Shown here: positions 35,165 through 42,654 of the stretch, piece by piece | Position numbering within the stretch: the first letter of the stretch is position 1 | Layout: the number at the start of each line of letters is the position of its first letter | Assembly: GCA_910587515.1 (NCBI GenBank) | Contig: CAJULW010000017.1 | Coordinates: forward strand, 1-64,000 | Direction of reading: 5' to 3' | Source of the DNA: an uncultured Duncaniella sp. | Lineage (GTDB): Bacteria; Bacteroidota; Bacteroidia; Bacteroidales; Muribaculaceae | DNA length: 64,000 nt | Notes under the pieces: generated by a model | Databases searched by the model: none | What the model was told of the DNA's origin: nothing | The model's input: only the letters and a program-made list of their open reading frames with translations | Position numbers and translations under genes: made by a program

Positions 35165-36541
35165 ATGGAACAGACTCCTGAAAAGGACGAGGTGCTGATT
35201 GCCCGCAACAACGAAACAGGGCAGATCGGCGCAGTAGTCGGGCAGAACCCCGACGGAACACCCCAGATGGCGGATGTCAAATCGACACCGCTCAGCGAAA
35301 TGGTAAAGTTCAACAAGGGACAGAACCCGCTTGAAGCGTTCATCGCCAACTTCATGCGTCAGGCGAAGAACCCTACCACCTTCGGCATCTTCAAGATGTC
35401 TGCCGAAGATTACGACGCACTTGCCGAGCCTATGGCGGAAATGCTCAACGACCCCGAAACCAACAAGGCGATGCTGGAAAAATACCGCGTTGAGGCGAAA
35501 GCCGCGAAAGTACCGCCCATCGACCCGGAAAAGATAGACTGGCCGGCAATAGAAAAAGACTGGGGCATCAAGCGCGAGGCCCTTGAAAAGTCGGGCGCGC
35601 TCCAGCAGATGATCTACAACCACAAGTCGCCGCAACTCTTTACAGTCAGGAACAACACCGACGGCAGCGGCGACGAGATGAAGGCACGCCTGTCGTTCCG
35701 CACCAATGAAGACGGCACATTCTCACTCATTCCTCACTTCGTGAAGGAGAAACCGCAGCTCGACCAGCCTTTCAGGTGCTACACCTTCACCGAGGAAGAC
35801 AAGGAGGCTCTTGCCAGAACCGGCAACCTTGGCAAAGTCGTGGAACTTGCCGACCCCAAGACGGGAGAGTTGCAGAAATGCCTCGTGAGCGTCGATAAGC
35901 TCACAAACGAAATCGAGTGCGTGACCGTAAAAGAGGCGTTCATCAAGCCGAAAGTCGCCAATATAGACCTGTCGATTGACGACATAAACTATCTCAAGAC
36001 GGGCGCGCTCATACCCAAACAATACGTCGAGCTACCCAACGGGCAGAAATTCTATGCCGACCTCCAGTACAACGCCTCGAAGCGCGATGTCGCTTTCGTC
36101 AATTCAAATCTTTATAAGGAGCTGAACGAGCAGCTTCAGCCGGAACGCGCCCTGCGTGACAACTGGCATGACGAGAACGGCAACCCCAAACGTCTCCACA
36201 AATGGTTCGACATACCTCTGGACAAGGCGAAGCAGGATGCCTATCTCGCAGGGGAGAAGGTATATGTCGGCGAGCTTAAAGACTCACGCGGAAACACCTT
36301 TTCAGCCTATCTCCAGTATGACCCCAAGGAGCGCAAGCCCGAAACCACGCGCGTATATCCCGACCGCGACAAGGTTGTCGGCATAGCCGAGGAAAGCAAG
36401 ACGCAGGTAGCCGTCAACAACGAGGGCAAAACCAACGAGGCGACAAAGAACGTGCAGGAACCACTCCAGCGGGGCCAGACCGCGCCAAAAGACGAGGCGC
36501 AGCAGAAACAGCAGCGTAAGCCCAAAGGCCCGAAGCCTTGA
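35165..36541 (+). CDS. DUF4099/DUF3945-type protein
   Basis: The 458-residue protein has an N-terminal region with EKIDWPAIEKDWGIKRE typical of DUF4099 and repeated DUF3945-like units (for example YVELPNGQKFYADLQYNA and YVGELKDSRGNTFSAYLQYD). It ends in a basic, Gln-rich low-complexity tail. Proteins like this occur next to topoisomerase genes in Bacteroidales conjugative elements; the function is unknown. A variant leader (CACCACTAAATCATAATTC) precedes its ATG. Confidence 0.78.
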   Translation: MEQTPEKDEVLIARNNETGQIGAVVGQNPDGTPQMADVKSTPLSEMVKFNKGQNPLEAFIANFMRQAKNPTTFGIFKMSAEDYDALAEPMAEMLNDPETNKAMLEKYRVEAKAAKVPPIDPEKIDWPAIEKDWGIKREALEKSGALQQMIYNHKSPQLFTVRNNTDGSGDEMKARLSFRTNEDGTFSLIPHFVKEKPQLDQPFRCYTFTEEDKEALARTGNLGKVVELADPKTGELQKCLVSVDKLTNEIECVTVKEAFIKPKVANIDLSIDDINYLKTGALIPKQYVELPNGQKFYADLQYNASKRDVAFVNSNLYKELNEQLQPERALRDNWHDENGNPKRLHKWFDIPLDKAKQDAYLAGEKVYVGELKDSRGNTFSAYLQYDPKERKPETTRVYPDRDKVVGIAEESKTQVAVNNEGKTNEATKNVQEPLQRGQTAPKDEAQQKQQRKPKGPKP

Positions 36542-36697
36542 CCCCGCCTCGCCACTACACATAAATTGTAATCCACAGTCAAAAGACGACTGCGATTTGC
36601 TGACATGATTGCCGGAATTTAGCTGCAATTCCAACCACTGAATCCGCAACCATCCAGAAACTATCCCGAAACCGGCAGTCTGTCGTCACAGATACAA

Positions 36698-36755
36698 GCA
36701 ACTCCAAGACACGGGGAGGTGCGCGCCCTTCCCGTGTCCTTCAAAAAACATCATC
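36698..36755 (+). terminator. Hairpin between the DUF3945-like and topoisomerase-like genes
   Basis: ACACGGG and CCCGTGT pair around a GC-rich loop in about 36708-36738 within the 234-bp gap, followed by A-rich rather than T-rich sequence. It may be an attenuator or a weak terminator. Confidence 0.3.
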
Positions 36756-36775
36756 CACTAAACCCACATTAGATT

Positions 36776-38356
36776 ATGACACTTATAATCTGCGAGAAAT
36801 ATCGCATAGCGAGAGCCGTCGCCAGATCGCTCAAGGCGACAACAAGACTTCATTTCGGAGTCTTCACCAACAAGGAGATAACCGTAGCTTTCGTAAGAAA
36901 AGATTTCATAACCCTGACACCGCTGTCGGAGATGGCCGAAGGCAGGCTGCCTTTCGTTCCCGCCAAGTACAAGATGCAGGTGACGGACAAGACCACAGAC
37001 CGTCGTCTGCGCCGCCTGTTCCGCACGGCAAAAGAGGTCGTTTTCGCCTCAGACGAGGGCGCGGAGGCGCAGGCACGCTTCTTCAACCTATGCCGCCACT
37101 TCCGCGTGGGACAGCCCACAAGCCGTATGTGGCTGACTCAACTCGACCACGAGGCAATAAAGCCCATATTCGCGAAACGTGAGAAAGGGCGCGTGCTTCA
37201 CAATCTCGCCCAGTGCGGACTTGTCGCCAACGGCATGGAGATGTTGTTCGGCTACAATTTCAGCCGTGTTCTTGCCCGCTGGTATTACGAGGGCAAATCC
37301 CTCACACGACAGGAGGCGGTTGCAATATCCTTTCTCGGCGGGATAGACAAAGAGCATGAACGGACTGTCAACCACCGCCCGCAACACTACATCAGCATAG
37401 AGGCGGCAGGGCTTAATCTCGCCTCGGACCAGACATGGGAAACCGACGACGAGTGCGCCGCCATACTCGAAGCTATAAAGACCGGCACCACGGTTAAGGC
37501 GAGTATGACCGTAAGTGAAACGACCGACCCCAAGCTGTCGCCGCATATAATGACGACACTCCAGATGGATGCGTTTGACAACCTCGGCTGGATGCCGACG
37601 CAGACAATCGCCGTGGCAACGCGCCTGTATAAACGCGGCATAATCACATCGCCGTACACCGATAATCCCCAACGTGGCATAATGCCGTTGCAGCCCCTGC
37701 CACGCCGCGCATCGGGAAATGAACGCGCCCTATACGACATGATAGCGCATCGCATTGAAGCCACTACCATACAACCTGCAACACGCCAGTACGCAACATA
37801 CAAGGTCGAGATTGCCGGCATGACGTTCTCCCGTAAATGGGAGATAAACGAACCGCAACCGGAATACGCCGGAACAACGGAACAGGAGTGTGTAATCGAG
37901 GCAAAGGCGGTCGTTCCGTACACTCACGGCAGGTTGTATCCTCTGGGCTTCTCGACCTTCCTCTATAATCTCAGAAGACTGGCTAATGCTAACCCCTGTA
38001 TGCACGCCGGTATGCCGTACAACCGTTACGACCACGAGTGGGGAACGGTGATAGAGGGGCTGGAGCAAAAAGGCTTCATCGCCATAGACGGGGACGGCAA
38101 CATACATCTGACCTCGGAAGGCAAACGCCTCACAATCGACCTTGAACCATACGACCTGATGTTTGAACTGGGCGGCGACCGTTTCAATCCCGGAGCAATC
38201 CTTCTCGGCCATACCACAGGGCGCAAGCTTATATCCGCTTTCGAGAAGTGGATAACAGAAACAGTCGGCGACATACTCAAATATGTGCCGAAAGAGGACA
38301 ATCAGGCCGCAGCCGTCCAAGAATCAGACACTTTTCCGGCTCAACCCGAAAAATAG
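36776..38356 (+). CDS. Degenerate type IA topoisomerase-like protein
   Basis: The 526-residue protein keeps the topoisomerase IA outline: a Toprim-like start (TLIICEKYRIARAVARSL, Glu7) and a second acidic site altered to FASDEGAEAQ (residues 90-99). Where active enzymes have the catalytic Tyr in ITYPRTDS, this protein has ITSPYTDN, with Ser at residue 292. It is also shorter than typical TopB (about 650-700 residues). Strand cleavage is therefore unlikely; a DNA-binding or structural role is inferred. Confidence 0.72.
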   Translation: MTLIICEKYRIARAVARSLKATTRLHFGVFTNKEITVAFVRKDFITLTPLSEMAEGRLPFVPAKYKMQVTDKTTDRRLRRLFRTAKEVVFASDEGAEAQARFFNLCRHFRVGQPTSRMWLTQLDHEAIKPIFAKREKGRVLHNLAQCGLVANGMEMLFGYNFSRVLARWYYEGKSLTRQEAVAISFLGGIDKEHERTVNHRPQHYISIEAAGLNLASDQTWETDDECAAILEAIKTGTTVKASMTVSETTDPKLSPHIMTTLQMDAFDNLGWMPTQTIAVATRLYKRGIITSPYTDNPQRGIMPLQPLPRRASGNERALYDMIAHRIEATTIQPATRQYATYKVEIAGMTFSRKWEINEPQPEYAGTTEQECVIEAKAVVPYTHGRLYPLGFSTFLYNLRRLANANPCMHAGMPYNRYDHEWGTVIEGLEQKGFIAIDGDGNIHLTSEGKRLTIDLEPYDLMFELGGDRFNPGAILLGHTTGRKLISAFEKWITETVGDILKYVPKEDNQAAAVQESDTFPAQPEK

Positions 38357-38365
38357 TCGCTGATC

Positions 38366-38378
38366 CATAGCGTATAAT
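38366..38378 (+). repeat. CATAGCGTATAAT repeat
   Basis: The same 13-mer occurs at 34235-34247; its core ATAGCGTATAAT also occurs on the minus strand within 34298-34310. Here it lies 15 bp before the TAACTTTG box of the candidate sRNA, where an activator or -33 element would sit. A regulator-binding site is plausible. Confidence 0.5.
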
Positions 38379-38392
38379 CCGGGATTTTTCGC

Positions 38393-38400
38393 TAACTTTG
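38393..38400 (+). promoter_or_regulatory. -7 box of the candidate sRNA
   Basis: TAACTTTG, a clean consensus match. Transcription would begin near 38407. The region upstream carries the CATAGCGTATAAT repeat instead of a TTG box, suggesting an activator-dependent promoter. Confidence 0.55.
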
Positions 38401-38406
38401 CCACTG

Positions 38407-38482
38407 AATCGCAGTCATAAATTTTATTTTTGATTGTGGATTTAGTGGTGGGCAGCGGGAGGGATACCCGCTGCCTTTTTCT
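38407..38482 (+). ncRNA. Candidate antisense small RNA targeting leader repeats
   Basis: Between the -7 box and a perfect 9-bp terminator hairpin (38451-38459 with 38467-38475, then TTTTTCT) lies a 20-nt seed, GATTGTGGATTTAGTGGTGG (38432-38451). It is complementary, with one mismatch, to the leader repeat CCACCACTTAATCCACAATC upstream of traI and of the DUF1896 gene. CTnDOT is known to encode a small RNA, RteR, that inhibits transfer, so a similar controller is plausible here. It could instead be just the leader of the downstream gene. Confidence 0.5.
38451..38482 (+). terminator. Intrinsic terminator of the candidate sRNA
   Basis: GGCAGCGGG/CCCGCTGCC stem, 7-nt loop and a T5CT tail. It lies 44 bp before the excisionase-like gene, so read-through would be needed to express that gene from the same promoter. 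Confidence 0.8.
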
Positions 38483-38502
38483 ACTCTTATCCCACACCAC
38501 CA

Positions 38503-38520
38503 CCACCACCACTTAATCCA
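38503..38520 (+). repeat. Leader repeat before the excisionase-like gene
   Basis: CCACCACCACTTAATCCA, ending 5 nt before the ATG at 38526. It can pair with the seed at 38432-38451 in the same transcript, enclosing the terminator. Confidence 0.65.
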
Positions 38521-38525
38521 CCCTT

Positions 38526-38831
38526 ATGACTGATATACTATCATTAGTAAACAATGGAGGTCGGGACATAATCGTGTCTTTAACGGCAGGAGATTTGTCA
38601 GACCTTCTCGACAACGCCATTGCAAAAGCGAAAGACGAAATCTTGCCAACGATGGTCAGTGCTGCACAAGAAGATTTACTCACAAAGAAAGAAGTAATGA
38701 AAAAATTTGGTGTCTGCGACACCACCTTGTGGCACTGGCGAAACAAAGGCTATCTCGAAGCCGTCAAAGTAGGGCGCAAGGTTTGTTATCGCCGAAGCGA
38801 TGTTCAGCGTCTGATTAAACAAAGAAAATAA
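38526..38831 (+). CDS. Excisionase-type helix-turn-helix protein
   Basis: The 101-residue protein has a C-terminal MerR-like helix-turn-helix (LLTKKEVMKKFGVCDTTLWHWRNKGYLEAVKVGRKVCYRRSDV, about residues 51-93), as in small excisionases. Its position at the element end, between transfer genes and tRNA-Leu, fits control of excision. Its own leader carries the repeat and the terminator described above. No integrase is in the window to pair with it. Confidence 0.78.
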   Translation: MTDILSLVNNGGRDIIVSLTAGDLSDLLDNAIAKAKDEILPTMVSAAQEDLLTKKEVMKKFGVCDTTLWHWRNKGYLEAVKVGRKVCYRRSDVQRLIKQRK

Positions 38832-38842
38832 CTTCACTCGAA

Positions 38843-38874
38843 TGACGGCAATTAGGTTATCCTGATTGCCGTCA
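38843..38874 (+). terminator. Inverted repeat after the excisionase-like gene
   Basis: Perfect 10-bp arms TGACGGCAAT/ATTGCCGTCA (38843-38852 with 38865-38874), followed by ATTTTA. The right arm recurs at 38982-38991, so it may also be a protein-binding site. Confidence 0.6.
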
Positions 38875-38981
38875 ATTTTAACATTTAGGAAGCTCGCTTC
38901 TTCAGTAAGATGACAATGCAGGATTTAATCGCGGTTGATTTAGGTTTATTTAACGCTTCAAGATTTATTAAAAGTTGTTGA

Positions 38982-39040
38982 ATTGCCGTCAACGGCGTTG
39001 ACAAAAATCATAGAACCGATTTTGGTTGACATATGGTTGA
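38982..39040. repeat. GTTGAC repeats near the element end
   Basis: GTCAAC-GGC-GTTGAC is a perfect inverted repeat (38988-39002), and GTTGAC recurs at 39025-39030 and again within 39035-39041. The segment 38875-39058 has no gene. This cluster resembles arm-type integrase or excisionase binding sites at an element end, but the att core itself cannot be identified here. Confidence 0.45.
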
Positions 39041-39058
39041 CGAAAATACAAAAGAAAA

Positions 39059-39096
39059 ACTCCAAGTAATTGAAATTCAATTACTTGGAGTTTTCA
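39059..39096 (-). terminator. Terminator of the tRNA-Leu transcript
   Basis: Long inverted repeat with arms CTCCAAGTAATTG/CAATTACTTGGAG directly after the 3' end of tRNA-Leu, with A and T runs outside. Confidence 0.75.
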
Positions 39097-39100
39097 AAAG

Positions 39101-39184
39101 TGTCCGAGATGAGATTCGAACTCACACAGCCTTACAGCCACTACCCCCTCAAAGTAGCGTGTCTACCAATTCCACCACCCGGAC
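39101..39184 (-). tRNA. tRNA-Leu (GAG)
   Basis: 84 nt including the discriminator A. The acceptor stem is GTCCGGG/CTCGGAC, the anticodon stem-loop is CTACT-TTGAGGG-GGTAG giving anticodon GAG, and there is a long class II variable arm and a normal T arm. Its 3' end points towards the mobile element. The 3' ends of tRNA-Leu genes are known integration sites for Bacteroides elements such as NBU1. Confidence 0.92.
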
Positions 39185-39221
39185 ATAAATATGCCTGTCA
39201 AGTAATATTCGATGTTTTTTG

Positions 39222-39294
39222 AGCGAAAAACGGGACTCGAACCCGCGACCCCAACCTTGGCAAGGTTGTGCTCTACCAACTGAGCTATTTTCGC
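39222..39294 (-). tRNA. tRNA-Gly (GCC), copy 1
   Basis: 73 nt with discriminator T. Anticodon stem-loop CAACC-TTGCCAA-GGTTG gives GCC. Identical to the second copy at 39340-39412. It lies between that copy and tRNA-Leu and is probably co-transcribed with both. Confidence 0.95.
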
Positions 39295-39339
39295 GAGTTA
39301 TGTTGCTCGACAGACAAATATTTTAAAGGTTCTCTTTTG

Positions 39340-39412
39340 AGCGAAAAACGGGACTCGAACCCGCGACCCCAACCTTGGCAAGGTTGTGCTCTACCAACTG
39401 AGCTATTTTCGC
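39340..39412 (-). tRNA. tRNA-Gly (GCC), copy 2
   Basis: Identical in sequence to the neighbouring copy. It is the first gene of the three-tRNA transcript and lies about 45 bp downstream of a full promoter. Confidence 0.95.
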
Positions 39413-39457
39413 GTTTTGTTTGTTGGTTTTAGACGGTGTTATTTCCGTTTTGCGATG

Positions 39458-39489
39458 CAAAGGTAGGTAGATATTTTTTACCATGCAAA
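39458..39489 (-). promoter_or_regulatory. Promoter of the Gly-Gly-Leu tRNA operon
   Basis: On the minus strand TTTG (39489-39486), a 20-bp spacer and TACCTTTG (39465-39458) form a complete Bacteroidota promoter. Confidence 0.8.
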
Positions 39490-39641
39490 TAAATATGCTC
39501 TATTTAACATGTGTTAACCAAATGGCGGGTTGATTGAGATTGGTGGTTAAAATTTGTTTAGAGATATGGTGCTTATAGATGTGGTTTGTGGAGAACATTG
39601 TGTAAGATGATTGTGTTCTGATGATATACTATTATTGTTTT

Positions 39642-40328
39642 ATGAAAAAACTGATATTGCTTCGTCATGGACAGAGCGAATGGAATCTTGAGAATCGTTT
39701 TACGGGATGGACTGATGTCGGGTTGTCGGAAAAAGGTAGGGAGGAAGCTCGCAGGGCCGGAACGTTAATTGCGGCCTCGGGTCTTACGCCTCGTTATTGT
39801 TTTACTTCATATCTTCGTCGGGCCATACAGACACTTGACATCGCGCTGGACGCTATGGATGAACTTTGGCTTCCTGTCGTAAAAGATTGGCGCTTGAACG
39901 AGCGTCACTATGGTGCTTTGCAAGGGTTGGATAAGGTGGAGACTGCTGCCAGATACGGAGAGGAGCAGGTGCGTGTATGGCGTAGGAGTTACGATGTGGC
40001 GCCTCCGGCATTGGATAGGGCTGATCCAAGATATCCGGGGCTTGATGGTCGATACTCCTCATTGGCAGAGGATGATATTCCTTTGACCGAATCACTGAAA
40101 GATACATTGGGACGGGTAAGGCCATGTTGGGAGGAGCTGATTGCGCCTGCGTTGAGTTTGCATGACACCGTCTTTGTCTCTGCTCATGGAAATTCTCTCC
40201 GTGCCCTTGTTATGATGTTGTTGGGGATGACTCCTGAAAAAATTGTATACGAGGAAATTCCGACAGGCGCACCAAGAGTTTTGTCGTTTGACGATGGTTT
40301 GAATGTGGTTGGCGACGAATATCTGTGA
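39642..40328 (+). CDS. gpmA: 2,3-bisphosphoglycerate-dependent phosphoglycerate mutase
   Basis: The start at 39642 (MKKLILLRHGQSEWN) is used because the catalytic His in RHG stands at its usual place near residue 9; the frame from 39621 adds an unlikely hydrophobic stub. The 228-residue cytosolic enzyme interconverts 3- and 2-phosphoglycerate in glycolysis. Visible are NLENRFTGWTDVGLS, the ERHYGALQG motif and the second active-site His in VSAHGNSLRAL. It is monocistronic and shares a terminator with the convergent tRNA-His. Confidence 0.93.
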   Translation: MKKLILLRHGQSEWNLENRFTGWTDVGLSEKGREEARRAGTLIAASGLTPRYCFTSYLRRAIQTLDIALDAMDELWLPVVKDWRLNERHYGALQGLDKVETAARYGEEQVRVWRRSYDVAPPALDRADPRYPGLDGRYSSLAEDDIPLTESLKDTLGRVRPCWEELIAPALSLHDTVFVSAHGNSLRALVMMLLGMTPEKIVYEEIPTGAPRVLSFDDGLNVVGDEYL

Positions 40329-40366
40329 CCCGGTAATTGACGCTATTTTAATGTCTCAATTAAAAA

Positions 40367-40400
40367 ATAAAAGCACCTTGTATTACAAGGTGCTTTTATT
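40367..40400. terminator. Terminator between gpmA and tRNA-His
   Basis: AAAAGCACCTTG-tatta-CAAGGTGCTTTT, a perfect inverted repeat with A and T tails on both sides, so it works in both directions. Confidence 0.85.
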
Positions 40401-40405
40401 TGGCT

Positions 40406-40481
<76 letters not shown>

Positions 40482-40500
40482 ATATTGCTGTTTTGCGCTG

Positions 40501-40531
40501 CAAAGGTACGACTAAATTTTTTATTTCCAAA
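40501..40531 (-). promoter_or_regulatory. Promoter of tRNA-His
   Basis: Minus-strand TTTG (40531-40528), 19-bp spacer, TACCTTTG (40508-40501), about 20 bp before the tRNA. Confidence 0.78.
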
Positions 40532-40680
40532 ATTAATTGTGACTTTTTTGATGATTTCGTGAAAATATATTCAAAAATTGCGGAATAAGGGGTATTAAAA
40601 AAGCTGATGATGGGAGACGGCTGTTTGGATTCATGATTGAAAAATTAGGGGTTTATATTAAAAAGGAGCGAAATTATTGT

Positions 40681-40688
40681 TAACTTTG
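40681..40688 (+). promoter_or_regulatory. -7 box of lepA
   Basis: TAACTTTG with the lepA ATG only 8 nt downstream, which implies a very short or absent leader. Confidence 0.55.
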
Positions 40689-40696
40689 CGGCTAAT

Positions 40697-42484
40697 ATGA
40701 AGAATATCCGTAATTTCTGTATTATAGCCCATATAGACCACGGCAAGAGTACTCTTGCTGATCGTTTGCTTGAGTATACCAATACCGTTGCCGCTAAGGA
40801 TTTACAGGCGCAGGTTCTTGATGACATGGATCTTGAGCGGGAAAGGGGTATCACTATAAAGAGTCATGCCATTCAGATGAATTATTCTTTGAATGGTGAA
40901 AATTTCGTGCTTAATTTGATCGACACTCCGGGGCACGTGGATTTTTCATACGAGGTATCACGTTCGATAGCCGCGTGTGAAGGCGCATTATTGATTGTCG
41001 ACGCGTCGCAAGGAATACAGGCGCAGACCATTTCAAATCTATATATGGCCATAGATAATGACCTTGAGATAATCCCTATTATAAACAAGGTGGATCTTGA
41101 CAGTGCCAAGCCTGATGAGGTCGAAGACCAGATCGTGGATCTTCTCGGATGTGATCCGGAGGACGTGATACGTGCCAGCGGAAAGACCGGCATTGGTGTT
41201 CCTGATATTCTTCAGGCGATAATAGAGCGTATCCCGGCTCCAAAAGGTGATTCGTCGGCTCCTCTCCAGGCATTGATTTTTGACTCGGTGTTTAATCCTT
41301 TTCGTGGAATCATTGCTTATTTCAAGATTGTAAACGGAACCATACGCAAAAATGATTTCGTGAAGTTTGTCGCTACTGGCAAAGAATATAATGCGGATGA
41401 GATTGGTGTGCTTAAACTTGACATGCAGCCTTGTCAGGAACTTTCCGCTGGGAATGTAGGATATATTATATCTGGAATAAAGACATCGCGGGAGGTGAAA
41501 GTAGGCGATACGATCACACATGTTGGCAATCCTTGCGAAGCGGCTATAGACGGTTTCGAGGAAGTTAAGCCTATGGTTTTTGCAGGGGTATATCCTATTG
41601 AGACGGAGGATTTTGAGAATCTGCGTTCGTCTTTGGAAAAACTACAGCTTAACGATGCCTCCCTTACGTTTCAGCCGGAGTCTTCTATGGCTCTTGGCTT
41701 CGGTTTCCGTTGCGGTTTCCTTGGCCTTTTGCACATGGAGATAATTCAGGAGCGTTTGGGACGTGAGTTTGACATGGATGTCATCACGACAGTTCCGAAT
41801 GTTTCTTACAGGGTGTTTGACAAACATGGAAATATGACAGAAGTGCACAATCCGTCAGGCCTGCCGGAAGCGACGCTTATAGATCATATTGAAGAGCCTT
41901 ATATACGCGCATCCATTATAACCGCTGCCGATTATATAGGTCCTATCATGACGCTTTGCCTTTCCAAACGTGGGGAGCTCGTCAAGCAGGAATATATATC
42001 CGGTAACCGTATGGAGATGATTTTCGACATGCCTCTTGGCGAAATCGTTATTGATTTTTATGATAAACTCAAGAGCATATCCAAGGGATATGCCTCGTTT
42101 GATTATCATCTGTATGATTTCCGAGTGTCAAAGCTGATAAAGCTTGATATATTGCTCAACGGGGAGAGTGTCGATGCGTTGTCGACGTTGACTCATGTGG
42201 ACAATGCTGTGACTTTTGGCCGGCGAATGTGTGAAAAGCTTAAAGAGCTTATACCGAGACAGCAATTCGATATAGCCATACAGGCGGCTATCGGAGCCAA
42301 AATTATTGCCCGTGAGACTATTAAGGCCGTCCGAAAGGATGTTACCGCCAAGTGTTACGGTGGTGATATTTCACGAAAGCGCAAGCTGCTTGAGAAACAG
42401 AAAAAAGGTAAAAAGCGCATGAAGCAGATAGGATCTGTGGAAGTGCCGCAAAAAGCCTTCCTCGCAGTCTTGAAGCTTGACTGA
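40697..42484 (+). CDS. lepA: Elongation factor 4 (LepA)
   Basis: The 595-residue GTPase opens with MKNIRNFCIIAHIDHGKSTLADRL (G1 loop) and has DTPGHVDF (G3) and NKVDLDSA (G4). The C-terminal LepA-specific domain ends in KKGKKRMKQIGSVEVPQKAFLAVLKLD. It acts on stalled or mis-assembled ribosomes and helps biogenesis. Length and ends match the family exactly. It is followed by a strong terminator. Confidence 0.97.
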   Translation: MKNIRNFCIIAHIDHGKSTLADRLLEYTNTVAAKDLQAQVLDDMDLERERGITIKSHAIQMNYSLNGENFVLNLIDTPGHVDFSYEVSRSIAACEGALLIVDASQGIQAQTISNLYMAIDNDLEIIPIINKVDLDSAKPDEVEDQIVDLLGCDPEDVIRASGKTGIGVPDILQAIIERIPAPKGDSSAPLQALIFDSVFNPFRGIIAYFKIVNGTIRKNDFVKFVATGKEYNADEIGVLKLDMQPCQELSAGNVGYIISGIKTSREVKVGDTITHVGNPCEAAIDGFEEVKPMVFAGVYPIETEDFENLRSSLEKLQLNDASLTFQPESSMALGFGFRCGFLGLLHMEIIQERLGREFDMDVITTVPNVSYRVFDKHGNMTEVHNPSGLPEATLIDHIEEPYIRASIITAADYIGPIMTLCLSKRGELVKQEYISGNRMEMIFDMPLGEIVIDFYDKLKSISKGYASFDYHLYDFRVSKLIKLDILLNGESVDALSTLTHVDNAVTFGRRMCEKLKELIPRQQFDIAIQAAIGAKIIARETIKAVRKDVTAKCYGGDISRKRKLLEKQKKGKKRMKQIGSVEVPQKAFLAVLKLD

Positions 42485-42568
42485 TCTCATTCTATCCTCG
42501 TCTAGGTGTTAGGTGTTGTGTCTGACATTGGCGATTGGGTGAATTTCAAATAACGTACTATAAGAAAC

Positions 42569-42598
42569 CGGGCCTACCGTAATCATGCGGTAGGCCCG
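42569..42598. terminator. Bidirectional terminator between lepA and clpC
   Basis: Perfect 11-bp stem CGGGCCTACCG/CGGTAGGCCCG (42569-42579 with 42588-42598) around 8 nt, between convergent genes. Confidence 0.85.
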
Positions 42599-42654
42599 GA
42601 GTGCTTTTTATATGTTTATTTGGAGGCTTTGGTGAGGTGGATCATGCAGTGTGA

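Noticed and set aside
39222..39412. Repeated blocks taken as a CRISPR array
   Set aside because: The two repeats are identical tRNA-Gly genes.
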